NCBI GenBank assembly: GCA_014898415.1
Contig: RCTD01000017.1
Span: 371,001-435,000 of the forward strand
Length of the DNA stretch: 64,000 nt
From: Stromatinia cepivora
Lineage: Eukaryota > Ascomycota > Leotiomycetes > Helotiales > Sclerotiniaceae
Reading direction: 5' to 3'
The stretch's first letter is position 1, and each line of letters starts with the position of its first letter. The position numbers and the translations under genes are program-made. The notes below the pieces were generated by a model, which saw only the letters and a program-made list of their open reading frames with translations, had not been told where the DNA came from and ran no database searches. Shown in pieces: positions 22,842-34,670 of the stretch.

Positions 22842-23360
22842 ATGGCACCAATCTATCACGAATCAGCCGAGCATATACCACACCTCAATCTCACCAAATC
22901 TCTCTACACTACAACCACGGGTATACAACCAGATCTCACATCCAAAATACCGCCAATTGAGTACGAACCAACCGATCACGTCAATACGAATACAGTTCAC
23001 ACAGGTACTCACAATACGACACTTGCGCTCATTCTCGTATTTGTTATACTGATTGGCATATCATTCTGGAAATGGTATGGTGCTCGAGATGATAGGACAA
23101 GCAAATTGCATGAGGGTGAAGATCTGGAGAAGGCTGCTGGAAATTTGGGAAAGAGTGGAGAAACTAATTCCATTGCTGTGAAGGAAAAGCAGAGGAAAGA
23201 TAGTATGGATATCACAGATGTGAGGAGTGAGGATGTGCAACTCCAAACTAAAAATTCTTCATCATCGCAATCACGACAAGAGTGCGTGGATGGAGTAGAT
23301 GAGGTGAATATTGCGGATAGGGAGAGAAGTGGTATGGAGGATATGATGGTGGATAATTGA
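22842..23360 (+). CDS. Single-pass membrane protein with Thr-rich ectodomain, function unknown
   Basis: Intronless, 172 residues. The start has a good context (tcaaaATGGCA). Residues 1-59 are Thr/His/Pro-rich with sequons NLT (about 16) and NTT (about 58); residues 60-77 (TLALILVFVILIGISFWK) form one membrane segment, followed by WYGARDDRTSK. The remaining 90 residues are charged and Ser-rich, likely cytosolic. The layout (glycosylated Thr-rich ectodomain, one helix, polar tail) is that of small fungal cell-surface sensors or cell-wall-linked proteins, but no signal peptide or conserved domain is visible. It lies in a run of three small plus-strand genes. Confidence 0.6.
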   Translation: MAPIYHESAEHIPHLNLTKSLYTTTTGIQPDLTSKIPPIEYEPTDHVNTNTVHTGTHNTTLALILVFVILIGISFWKWYGARDDRTSKLHEGEDLEKAAGNLGKSGETNSIAVKEKQRKDSMDITDVRSEDVQLQTKNSSSSQSRQECVDGVDEVNIADRERSGMEDMMVDN

Positions 23361-24217
23361 ACTTTGAAGGAGGTTTTTTTTATGTTATGGACAGTTGATA
23401 TGGGAAGGAGATAATAATCACGGGACCGGGAGGTGGAAAAATGGGAGAGTTGGAGGGACTCATCGTGGGCTTTTGGTTTTGGGACAGCGGGAAGGCTGGA
23501 AGAGTTTAATGGCGCTGGAAAATCTTTCAAAGGTAAAGATCGGGAAAAGTAGGGATCTTGTAGAGCTCGTTTTGAAGCGTTATTTTTTTTTTAATATCTG
23601 CGTGAGATGCTGGACACTCATCATAATCAGTACATCGCTTAGCATCTAGTATATATACCAACAATGACAACTTAATGAATAATTCATCACACCAACATAT
23701 TCAAATCATCTCGCAGTGAAACTATTCATGAAAGTGCGAGAAGAACAGATCTCCAAGTCCTTAGGTCAGCGTCATGTTCTCAAGTGTCGTTCAAGTAGGG
23801 TGAAGCTAGGCAAATCTAGTTCAAACCATTTTAACACCATTCAATTAGCTCGCACAAATACCACATTTCTGCACATAAACGCGGGGTAATTGGACTAGAG
23901 CTCTTAAGTCTAAAATCGGAACCACTAATGTATATTTAGTGCATTTACCCAGTTCAAATGACAATCGTCCGCATATAAGTACCTCGCAAAACCCTTCTCA
24001 GATATTCAGACACCCAGCTCTGCAAATAATTCTGCATTTCATTTTCAGACTATTTTCAGTTTAATATCCTCAGTATCTCAACTCATATCAGACAATGTGT
24101 TTCTCTCAGTATCTTATTCAAGACCACACATTCAGTACCCCCTAATACTTCACCTCATATCACACAATCAGTACTCCCTAATCTCCCGCCTCACACCAAA
24201 CAATTACCACCCAAACC
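23361..24217. promoter_or_regulatory. Intergenic spacer and promoter region
   Basis: 3' end of the membrane-protein gene and promoter of the next gene. GCATATAAGTACC near 23970 is a TATA-like element, followed by CAGTATCTC/TCAGTACCC-type short repeats (24060-24180) in the leader. No RNA gene seen. Confidence 0.35.
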
Positions 24218-24787
24218 ATGCCACCCCACACCCCCGCTCCCCTCCAAAACGACGTAGAACAGAACACAATGTTCCACGGTAGCGACATACACTACTACGA
24301 ACTGCATGCTGACGGCAAGAAATACCAAGTCCTCGTAAATGCTATCACCGGTGATCCCATCTACCACCAAGAGATGAAGAATGGGGATTTGGAAGGGCAA
24401 GATGAGGTGGAGGATATGGATGGTCCGGATTTAGATCATTCGGGTTATAGGGATGATTCCAGCGGAGATGTGATGGCGGATGATACTTGGGGTGATATTG
24501 ACGCTGAAGTCGAGATACCGCAGTGGCATGAAGAAGACGAAGACGGGTACCGGGACCGCGAATGGGCGGAGGAATCCGAGTGGGAAAGCGAGAGAAGATG
24601 GTGGTATGAAGAATTCCTGGCGGAACATACCCGATGGGAAAATCGGAGATGGAGAGAGATGATCGAGGAGGAGGAGGAGGAGTATGCTTTGGTCTGGGTT
24701 TATCCGGACGAATGGGATTTGTGGAAGCGTAGTCATAGACGATATGGAGGGAGATATGCTTTTTTTCGTCTCTTGTTGTTTGGTTAA
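24218..24787 (+). CDS. Acidic, Trp/Glu-rich hypothetical protein
   Basis: Intronless, 189 residues from an ATG in good context (aaaccATGCCA). Residues 20-50 contain a plausible small beta segment (SDIHYYELHADGKKYQVLVN). From 55 to 105 the protein is strongly acidic. From about 105 to 170 it is packed with Trp, Glu and Arg (for example EWESERRWWYEEFLAEHTRW and a run of six Glu), likely a charged helix. It ends in a basic, aromatic tail. No signal peptide, membrane segment or known domain. Overlapping open frames on both strands are shadows of this biased composition. Confidence 0.55.
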   Translation: MPPHTPAPLQNDVEQNTMFHGSDIHYYELHADGKKYQVLVNAITGDPIYHQEMKNGDLEGQDEVEDMDGPDLDHSGYRDDSSGDVMADDTWGDIDAEVEIPQWHEEDEDGYRDREWAEESEWESERRWWYEEFLAEHTRWENRRWREMIEEEEEEYALVWVYPDEWDLWKRSHRRYGGRYAFFRLLLFG

Positions 24788-27700
24788 GAGGAGTTTTGGT
24801 GTTTTGATGTGCTTGTTTATTTGTTTGGTGTGGTTTAGTGTTCACTGGCTGGCTGGATTGGTTGGCCGGAGATGTTGGATGGAAGTTCTGGTTTTCATGG
24901 AATTTAGCTCTTTATTTATCACGATATTGATTCGGTGTCCACTTGAGTATATTCAATAATTCTTCAGTTGAACTACACATGAAGAATCCTTGGTACTACC
25001 ATAAACAAGTGAGATCTTAAAGATCAATTAATATTAAACTAAAATAGTCAATAGTCACTTTTCTCCAGAAACACATGATCACCGTGTATTCAGTATGAAG
25101 AATGTGGCATTCCGAATCTATTGAGATTTGAGCACTCATGAAAGATTCAGTATTGTTCCCTGCAATTCTCTGTACATCATATTCCTTTCTCGAATAATTT
25201 ATAACCATCTAAACAATCTCATTCATTCATTCAGTAATTCAAATACATAAACACATTACATTTCACTCTATGCAAATCAATATTTCTTATTCAATTCTGT
25301 TATACCATCCACAATCATCCCTTAAATAGGACCCGAGTCATTGAATTCTCGTTCTATACTCTCAACTTTAACCACAACTAGATGTAGATAATGATCGAAA
25401 GAACAAAAATCTAGTCAACACCTTCATCACTTTTATATAAAAAAAATGACGGTTTGAATTCTAAGATGTATAAGATGTATAGTGGGTTTATTCAATTTCT
25501 AAATTAAGGACGAGTTTATAAAAACTTTATATTACGGTACATTTCATCCGTCCACCTTGAGATAGATAAAATAATTCTCATACCAAGATTACATAACAAG
25601 GTTTTCCAACAATTTCAATGTTTCGACTCAGAAAGATCATAAAGTGATGCTTCGGATTTGCTTATCTTTAAATCCCAATTCAAGACCAACAAGTAAACGA
25701 TTCCCACGATTCAATTAAAACTTCGAATTGGGGAGTAGTATATTTTGATGCACGGTCTACTCCATATTCCATCCATCGCCTACAAGCCCCTGCATAAAAA
25801 TGCCCTCGTGCTCAATTACCCCATCAAGCATCTAAGTCTTACATCTCCAGAAACTCCAAAACATTTCAAATGAAACCCCCCCCCCCCCCCCCCCCCCCGC
25901 CTCCTCGCATTCATATCCCGAGTGGAGAAATCCCATTGTAATCACGAGCTCTGATCAACGCAAGCCCCTATTTCCCTAGCGCGAGTCTAGTTTCCGCTGG
26001 AGGTGATTCCCCATGCAGTTCCCTTCTCCATTCTCTAGTCTCTATGCGTACTTTCACATGTGAAACGACGGGTTTCCTCGTGCTTTCAAACACACACCAG
26101 CAGAAAAAAAAATCCATCCCCGTCTGGGTAGACGAGAAAAGCGGGGATGAAAAAAGTAAAAGAGAAAAAAGGGCGGGTAATCCGCATGGCCTAGCATCGA
26201 ATAGCCTACGAAAACCCACTGGAGACAGGTATTATTGGCGCGGAATGAACATATTGGTGATTGATGGTCCAGGGTTGTATTCACTAGGAGTTCCGTGCCG
26301 TGATAAGTGCATATAAACGGGTAGGGCTTATTCCTCCCTCCTATCCAATTTCCCATTGCATCCATTGCATACTCGACGCTTGTGCTAACTTCTTTCCTTT
26401 GGATATCACACCATATTAATCACGCGACGGACGAAAGGAACCAAACGGCAAGTCGGATTTTCCTGTCGAGTACCTAATAAATCTCATAATATTCTTCAAT
26501 GTTGCATTTTAGATTGAAGAATCAAGTAAGATCTCTTAGGCATCAAAATCTGATAACAATTTTCAATGTCCAAGTTCAAAAATCGATACTCATATCGTCT
26601 CTCAGGAATTCATGCTTGTGTTTGGTATGCGCGGTATATTTCGTTTATCGCATGCATGTGTATCCAACATTTGATGCGCAATCATACTCCAGTGAAACAC
26701 AAATCAGAAATGGATTCAGAGCTGGGATCGAAAGACGATCATGCTTGTTTGCGGGTCCTTTCACATCGATCCCAACAGTGCATGAACTCCATGGAGCAAC
26801 GAACGAAGGAACTACGCTACATCAAATGGAGGGCAGGGACGGAGGCTAGATTACGCAAACAAATAAAATTAAACTAAGAGATAACATCAGAATGCTACTC
26901 TATTGTAGATTTTGCCTATCCAGTAGAATACAGCACTTGATGTACATTACACATTGGATATTGTGACTGGTAGTACAAATGAGGGGCAAAGGGATGATGG
27001 ACAAAAAGTTCCTCATCTTTAGACTTTAGCATCTGAATGAGGGGCAAAAAAATAATTCATCCACCCATGCATCTCCCCGTACATGCATATAGCACGGACC
27101 CTACCACGTGTGAATTATTGGCGTTGGGCATGAATGAAAAGAAAATGGTTGGGTGGGCTCGGAGGGTTGAGTGCAGGTATGGAAAGTTTTTTGTCATAGG
27201 GATGGTATTTATTATATTTTGTTGAGCTAAGACGGAATAATGGCCCGGAATATTCTTCAAACTGATGTGAAGAAAGGAAGAAAAATCTGGGAAAAGGAAT
27301 AGACCGAAATGAGTACCGGACGTTCCCGATTTTAGGCATGAAAATATATGGAGGGGGATTACGAATAAGAGAAACAGCTAATAGTTTACGAGAATCCGGG
27401 GCTTAGGCTGGTATTCACCCCGGGAATATAAAAACGAAGGAATAAGTCGGAGTAGAGATGATGTTCATGATGAAATAACCTTGGAAACTGCAGAAAAAAA
27501 TGAGTCTAGCGAAGGTAAGGCTACTTCCGCGATGCACATGTGCAAGGCTTTGATTCATAATACATCCGACTATCTATAGTCGGCGATAATTCGCTTTTAT
27601 TTGGACGAATAGAAGGAGAGCCTCACTAGAAGTCCAAGTCTTAGCCATGCTGGAAGAGAGGAGTTTCAAAATTACCAATTAGGAAGTTTGGTGTATATTG

Positions 27701-30700
27701 TGTGTAGCTAAAAGGATATTAAACGGCGATACATGAAAGTCAACGCACAATAAGTCATAACGAAAAAATATCGTCTAAGCCCGAGATAAGACAAATGCAC
27801 GTGGACTGCACGTGTCAGACAGACAACGCAGGAAAATGCAGATCGATCGTCATTATCAATCATGTGATGCACCAAAATCATACCTAGATATCTGCTTCTG
27901 TATGCATCAAGTCCTTCAGCCCCCAAAGGGTGAATGGATGCATTGCGCCACCCATGCAAAAGTCTCTTTTCGGTACATATTACACATTAAAACCCTTGCA
28001 GCCTTCTAAGGCGGGAAGAAACGATGAAGAATTGAGGCGAATAGAGAATGAGCCAAAAATCTTGGAATAGATTGCCAATACTCGTACACGCAAACAAAAT
28101 AATTCGTGATAAACTGTAAGGTAGACAGAACAACGAAGAAGGATTTGGTAAAAAAAGGTCGGTGAACATGCGACCAAGTTTTCCATTTCCAATTTTGCAT
28201 ATACTTCTTGCACATTCTCAAATGCTTGTGAAAATGGTCAGAAGGATGAATTTAGAAACTTTGAATGGGTATAAAGTCTCAGTGTAACAAAAGATGGATA
28301 TTTCTTGGGACGAGTGACTTTTTTTGAGTCAGAATTGTGGGGAGATACTTATCTGCTCATCTGTAGGCAGAAAGTACTGATATGTATGTATTCCTTTCCC
28401 GAATAGGTAATTCAGAAGTTTGATAAAATGATATATGATGAAGTGACTCGAAGGTACAGTACATATGGACAGATGAAGGCAGCTAAGCACGGGTAGTATG
28501 GGTGGATGCAGGGCTACAGCGTTGAGATCCTCCCTTCAAAGAGAATGAGCACAAAAACGATGGGACACATGATGATTTCAAGAAAGCAAAAGATAAAGGA
28601 ATTCGAGGAATTCGTAGGAAATAAAAGGTAATCGTGGCTTAAAGTAAACTATCGCAAGATGTGAGACGGACGGCAGTGTAGAAGCGGTGAGGTAGGGTTA
28701 AACTGAGGGTGTGGGGGGTAAAATATCATTCATTGTAATGAAATGTGCGGCTTGAACTTTTATATTAATTTGGAATTTGATGAAATGTCAAATGTCTATT
28801 ATCCATTTGGCTCAAAGACAATTTGACGTAAACATTTTTTCTTTAAAATATGTACTCCGATGCTCAACTGCTGTATTATGATTCGTTTATGTGGATGGCG
28901 GAAGCATAACATTGTCTTGTGATAATGGTGATGATAGTAGAGGATGGGTAAGTCTCAGCCTTGTGCATAGGTAGTGCAGAAAAGAATGGCCAAAGAACTA
29001 TGAAGAGAGGGAAAAACGATACGATAGAGGGGAGAAAATGATCTGCTGTACTCCGTAAAGATAAGATAGATACCTGGTAAACCAAGGTTCAGAAATGCCA
29101 CCACTAGATAGTAACTCTGGTTCTGTTTGTCTTTCAAACTCAACCTCGTCCGCCCCTACAGTAGCAGAAAACACTATCGTAACCAACTTATGCCTCAGAC
29201 TCGAATCGGTACTTAGGTACTTGGGATAATACATGCGTGAAGTACGACAGCGGGTGTTACCTGTCAGGTTTTTCGGTTTTGTACATGGAATACAAGGTGA
29301 TGGGATATACATGTGCCCCGACTTTGTTTGTGTCCTTTCTTCCCCTCGGTCGGAAAAGGCGACGGAAAAGAATTAGAAACTAGGCGAGGGTAGAGAGAGG
29401 CACATCCCTTTTACAGTAGACTACAGTAGTGCCGAAACTCGAGTACTGCCTATGGAGATTTTTAGATTCATTGCATGTAATGCATAATACTGCGCCTTGA
29501 GTCGATACTCTGATTGGTGAATTCTCGCTCCGGCTCTGAGAATGAGAATCCTTCGAAAAAAAAGATATTTGAAGAGTTATGAGGAATAATATTTCAAAGT
29601 GGTAGGGAGCAAGAAAAAGCCGCGTCATAAAAAATTCGTAAAAAGTCCTGAAAGACGGGTAAAAAAAATAGAAAAAAAAAGGCTACCAATTGTTGGTTAA
29701 GTATATATGACTTGCAGGATATATGCGCTATGCTGCGACGCGTTGCCTGGGGATTGTTGGTTACCAATGGTGATGATGAGATCCGACAATTCTGAAAACT
29801 TAATGTTACAACAAAAATGTTTTGAAAAAAAAGAATGCATATACGTTGCTGGGCGATCTCCAAGGCACATTTATTTCTAAAAGAAGAATGTTAGATTGTA
29901 GTGAATCGGATTGGATGGCAAATGTGGTTGCCGAGGGATTGAGTGGGTTGATTGCACAACAGGATAATGATAATTTTGCCATTGGTGTTGTTGAATTTGA
30001 CTTCTTCCAGTGCATGAAAGACGGCTAAAGTGGCTGGTTTGTCTCCTCGTTTCGAGTCATATCAAACTAATTGATAATTCTTCATATTCTTGATTTAATT
30101 GCTGACACTTTCAAGAAACACCAGATAATCAGAATCTTTGACATCTAAGTCATTGACCTATTGAGTATGCCTGTCTGTTGAAGTCGAAGCTAGTACCTAG
30201 GTATCGTTTCGATGTGCATATACTACTTTAGGGTATATGCAAGTAGTCCGGCGTGTGAGCAAATAATCGGTTGGTGTTATGTACGGATGTATTGTAAAAG
30301 TAGATAGATGGGTCTGACGATGTGGGCTTATTAGTTACCTACGGTACATCATGCAGTGCATCAATTTTTCCATTTTATCGTCTAGGAGATCGATTTGAAA
30401 AGCCGCTACCAACAGTTTTCTCGTATGCAAATCATGGTTACAGATTGATGATGATATGAAGTAACATGAAAGCAGGCAGAAGTAGGCAACTTTGTGTATC
30501 AGATAACTAGACAACCAAATTCTTGAAGCACTAACGTCGTCAGTGTGACTTCGAAATCATGTACGGTTTTATGTACGATAGGTTACTCACTAAAAATATT
30601 CCGTATCTGTAACAATTATTGGGGTAGAGAAGTAGCATTTGCCGCCTTGTTAAAATAACTTATCTGGGCTATTGGAAAAGGGAGGGGGAAAAAGATGAAG

Positions 30701-30800
30701 CGAAGCGGATGAAGGAGGCGCCCCGCAAATAAACTTCTAGAATTCCATTCTCTATTCGCAAATCCTCTCATCCCTCGCAAATTTTCTACTCGGCCTGAAT
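24788..30800. other. Gene-poor interval with a 23-base poly-C tract
   Basis: About 6 kb without a supportable gene. A run of 23 C occupies 25876-25898. Short open frames (26044-26316, 26499-26877, 29822-30028) show no domain or convincing splice partners. No tRNA-like T-arm was seen. Long non-coding transcripts cannot be excluded by eye. Confidence 0.5.
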
Positions 30801-32681
30801 TCTGACAACCAGTCACAGATTGTCCTCACACTTTTATCCTCCCTTCTGTCCCAAAATTTGAGATTAGTCCCATTTTATTGTTATCCCTTCCTTTCCCTTT
30901 TATTTCCCATCATTCTTGCCAACACCATCAGAAATTGAGAACATTACCATTCATCACCCATAAATACACTTCTTACTTCTCCATCCATCTTACATACTTT
31001 ACCATTCTGACGCTGCATTCGAATCTTTTCAGCTCAAGATAGACATCTGAATTAATAAGTCTTACCTACATACAACTTACTACCAATCTTTTCCAACCCC
31101 CCTAGTCTTTTCTAGCTACTATGCGACTTGTGTATTCAAATCCCAACTCCATTTATCACATATATATATTGATACCCAATGAGCTCCTGAATCATGTACT
31201 ACGACAAGCATTAGGCTGAAGGACTGACGGACAACACAACGAACGACTAGGAAACTTTTTTTTTCTCCTTGATCTTCCCCCTGCTACGAATTTACGGAAA
31301 ATTTAACCTGCGGGAAACAAGAACATCCTCGTATGTTTTGGATTTTTCAAAAACTACAAAGCTACAAGAGCAAGACCAATTTATTAACCAAGTCAACAGT
31401 TTTGAGACCTCAAAGACTACATACCCACCAAAAGCCATCCACAGGAATAATTTTGGAAACCCCAGGAGTTTGATATCCATACGGACCCAGGCCCATAGAC
31501 AACGAATCTTCAATATCGTCTCCTCTACAATATACCCAAGGACAGACACAAAATACAAGCCCATAAACCCGACAAGGATTTTATTTTAAAGGATTTCCCA
31601 TTATTGTTCCCATTTGGATATTCCCATTACCCAAAGGATTAGGATTATTTTCCTGCAAAGAAAAGTAAAAAACAGAAAAATCAAGTACAATTTGTCCCAA
31701 GTGTACTTAATTTTCTTCTTCCTTTGCATATTACCGCAGCTTGAACCAGGTCTAAAAGAGTATACACCTTGTACCGTGTATCATCTCTTATTCTCCATTT
31801 GGATTTTATTCGTACTCTTTCATCAGAAAGTTATGAAAAAGGTTTTACCAACGTATCATCGTTGCTGATACCACAAGATTCCATCATATCATATCACAGA
31901 TTCCTCGTCGATAACATCCCTTCTTACCCACAATACATCCACATCTACTTTCCCCTCCTTGTGGCTCTTTTCTAACTACGGGATTGCTGATCCATATCAT
32001 ATCGCATCGACGTTTAATCCTAGACTACTCAATTACTCGCCCTACGGACCTTATCTTCCATCAAATCACCTTGGCGAAGAACAATCGGCGAAGGAAGAAA
32101 ATCAAAATAAATCAAAATCAAAATCAAAATCAAAATCAAAATAACTAGCCGTTACTCAAAGTCTCAGCTATTGTTTTCAAAGTACTACCTTAAAGACACC
32201 ACTGCGGAATTGCGTCGCTCATCCGATCAATCATTGGTGTCTTCGCTATTTTCCTTGGTAAGGGTGCGGATTAGACACTAAGAGGAGCTCAGACTCCCCC
32301 ATATTTTTTATTTACAACTTTCCTTGCCTTTTTTTATTTATTTTTAATCCATCCTCCATCCCTCCATCCTCCATCCGGCTCATTCCCATCACCCATCCAA
32401 CTTCCCGCACCACCCGGTCAACCAAACTTCACAACACACATATACATACACACATACACATTCTCTCACTCACACACACTCTCACACACCATCACACACC
32501 ACACCATACACTCCACACTATCTTTGTGCGACATCAATTGCTATTATTTAAGTAGAGGCGTCAAGTACGTTTTCCACTCACATTCAACAACCTTACCACC
32601 TTTCCGCGCACCCTGCCCAAGTTGGCATCAATACATATTTTGTTGTTGACGACCTTCATTGTCGTCGCATCAATTTAAACA
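30801..32681 (+). promoter_or_regulatory. Long pyrimidine-rich leader/promoter of the disordered-protein gene
   Basis: Nearly 1.9 kb upstream of the ATG at 32682 is unusually rich in C and T on the coding strand (for example CCTTCCTTTCCCTTTTATTTCCC near 30890 and CCATCCTCCATCCCTCCATCC near 32350). It holds several upstream ATGs and short open frames (31269-31589, 31769-31975), an AAATCA repeat at about 32107-32142 and a CA-rich stretch at 32425-32500. The layout suits a long 5' untranslated leader of the type seen at regulated fungal genes. The transcription start is not known. Confidence 0.4.
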
Positions 32682-34670
32682 ATGGGTGGTCCACGTGTCA
32701 TGTATTGTGAAGAGGAAGACGAAGAGACTGGCAGAGTTTTGAAAAGTACCAGGCGAAGTGCAAGCGTTAAAGCCTCCTCCAAGGAAAAGACCAAGGAGCG
32801 TCCCAAGATTTCTACTACTCGCGATCGCACATCAAGTAAAGCTTCGAGAACAAACAGCGACTCGGGATACTCGACAGGCGCAATTCCTACAGGTTCCGAG
32901 ATATCATCACCCGATGCGGTACAAGACGTCGAATTCACGAAAGAAAGCAAAAAATCACGAAGACCATCTATCAGCCAAAAACGACCTTCTATGTCAGCCG
33001 AATCATCACGACCACCACAAACAATGAAAAATAAGGAGACTAAGGAGCATCGTAGATCTCTCAGCGTTAAGACTGATACGAAGCCAGAACATTATGGAGC
33101 TCCAACACCAGTTACTTCCAGGCATCCTCAAACTCCCGTCATTACACAACCACTTACTACAACGGTTCCTGTAAGACCTCGCGCATTGACCCATGCTCAA
33201 ACATACCACGCTGGCGCCAGACCTTCCAGTTACCACGCTGCTTCCGCATCAGTATCCTCTGCTTATCCCCCATTTTCCGCTTCTGCGTACTTTAAACCCT
33301 CTCATCAACAGGCGCATCAATCGGCGCAATTTCAAGCACCACCTCCTTCACCAGCATTCACTAACAACTATGCTGTTGTCCACACGCCACAAGCTACTGG
33401 CTATTTCCAGCCACATGATGCTCAACCTTCATCGCGTTCCCTTTCCGCTCGATTTGAACCTCAACAACAAAGGCTCTCTGCATATGGCATTCGAGATGAG
33501 CCAGCTCAAACACCTAGAATGATCACAGGAGGTTATGAGCGAGAGTATCATTACAGCGAAGATGATTATGATGATAGCTACGAATCCTCTGTTGAAGAAC
33601 CAATCAGGAGAACGATTACTAGCAGCATACGCGTACCATCTGGCCTTCCTTCAAGGACAAACAGCTCAGCCGTCTCCGAGAGTAACTTTAGCAAGGCAGA
33701 CAGTACACACAGTCGCGAAAGTCATTATAGCGAAGTGGAAAGCAGTTACAACAAGAGCAAGAAGAGCAGAGCCAGGAGAGACTCTGAAGCTATGCCGCCA
33801 CCACCCCTACCTTCAGCCAAACCTACTTTACGACGACCAAAGGTCGAAATGCCAGTCTACGATGACAACCTTTCTCAGTACAGCGTTGAAGAGTACCATG
33901 AAGAACCTCCTCGCCCAGCTCAACGTCCTCGTCGACCAAGCCCTCATCGAAACTCAATTTCCTATGATGTAAGCGATCTACCTAGAGAAGCAGAGAGGTT
34001 CAGAGTTGAAGCAGCTAGCAAGAACAAGCGCCGTCAAAGTTACTATGGACAATCTACATCTGCTTCATCTACTCAAGCGTCTACGTCAGGGTCGAGTGGC
34101 TATGACGCAAAACTTTCTGCGGCAGCCAATTATCAGGAGGAAGTTGGTGGTCCAATTATACCACTGACTGCCGAAGCTTTGAGAAAGGAACAGCGAAGAC
34201 AAGCTGGGGGTAGCAGCAGAAGCACAAAGAGCAGTGACAGTCGTGACCCAAGTGATTACCGAGGCACACAAACTACTCGTACGACCCGAAGTGGTGGTGA
34301 TGATAATGTTACTATTGAGGTAACTGGTCAGGCTAAGGTCACAGTTGGTGGAGCAGAAATTCATTGCGAAGAGGGAGGAAAAATACAAATCCACCGTACA
34401 GAAAAGATTCGTGATGGAAGTCAAGCAACCGCATCGGAATATGGACAAGGACAAGGACACGGACCTAAATTAATTGATGATCGTGATCGCCGAAGCCGAC
34501 TTGACCGAAGTGACAGTCAAACAACCCGACCTCGCATGAGATCACAACATTCCTACACCCGAGTCTCACCTAGACCTAACGATAGGGATCGAGCACCTCG
34601 TGAACGTCGTGAGGATTATGAAGCTCGCGCTGCCAATTGGGAGACCTCAACTACTTCAACTTGGCTTTAA
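32682..34670 (+). CDS. Large intrinsically disordered protein with a short conserved C-terminal beta motif
   Basis: Intronless, 662 residues, start in good context (aacaATGGGT). Nearly all is low-complexity: Ser/Thr/Arg/Lys-rich (1-130), Pro/Ala/Gln/His-rich (140-270), Ser/Tyr/Asp/Glu-rich (285-360) and Arg-rich (580-650). The only ordered-looking part is around 538-572, where NVTIEVTGQAKVTVGGAEIH is followed by GGKIQIHR, an amphipathic strand pattern. The C-terminus is rich in Arg/Asp/Ser and ends TSTSTWL. There is no signal peptide or membrane segment. Basic clusters suggest nuclear or cytoskeletal location, but that is inference. The large size of the open frame and its even codon use make it a real gene; the function is unknown. 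Confidence 0.85.
   Translation: MGGPRVMYCEEEDEETGRVLKSTRRSASVKASSKEKTKERPKISTTRDRTSSKASRTNSDSGYSTGAIPTGSEISSPDAVQDVEFTKESKKSRRPSISQKRPSMSAESSRPPQTMKNKETKEHRRSLSVKTDTKPEHYGAPTPVTSRHPQTPVITQPLTTTVPVRPRALTHAQTYHAGARPSSYHAASASVSSAYPPFSASAYFKPSHQQAHQSAQFQAPPPSPAFTNNYAVVHTPQATGYFQPHDAQPSSRSLSARFEPQQQRLSAYGIRDEPAQTPRMITGGYEREYHYSEDDYDDSYESSVEEPIRRTITSSIRVPSGLPSRTNSSAVSESNFSKADSTHSRESHYSEVESSYNKSKKSRARRDSEAMPPPPLPSAKPTLRRPKVEMPVYDDNLSQYSVEEYHEEPPRPAQRPRRPSPHRNSISYDVSDLPREAERFRVEAASKNKRRQSYYGQSTSASSTQASTSGSSGYDAKLSAAANYQEEVGGPIIPLTAEALRKEQRRQAGGSSRSTKSSDSRDPSDYRGTQTTRTTRSGGDDNVTIEVTGQAKVTVGGAEIHCEEGGKIQIHRTEKIRDGSQATASEYGQGQGHGPKLIDDRDRRSRLDRSDSQTTRPRMRSQHSYTRVSPRPNDRDRAPRERREDYEARAANWETSTTSTWL

Noticed and set aside
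24345..24845. Long minus-strand frames over the Trp/Glu-rich gene
   Set aside because: Shadows of biased codons; the plus frame has the better start context and the acidic protein-like composition.
29822..30028. 68-codon plus frame (and its minus counterpart) that looks protein-like
   Set aside because: Short, no family recognised on either strand and no flanking exon with compatible splice sites.
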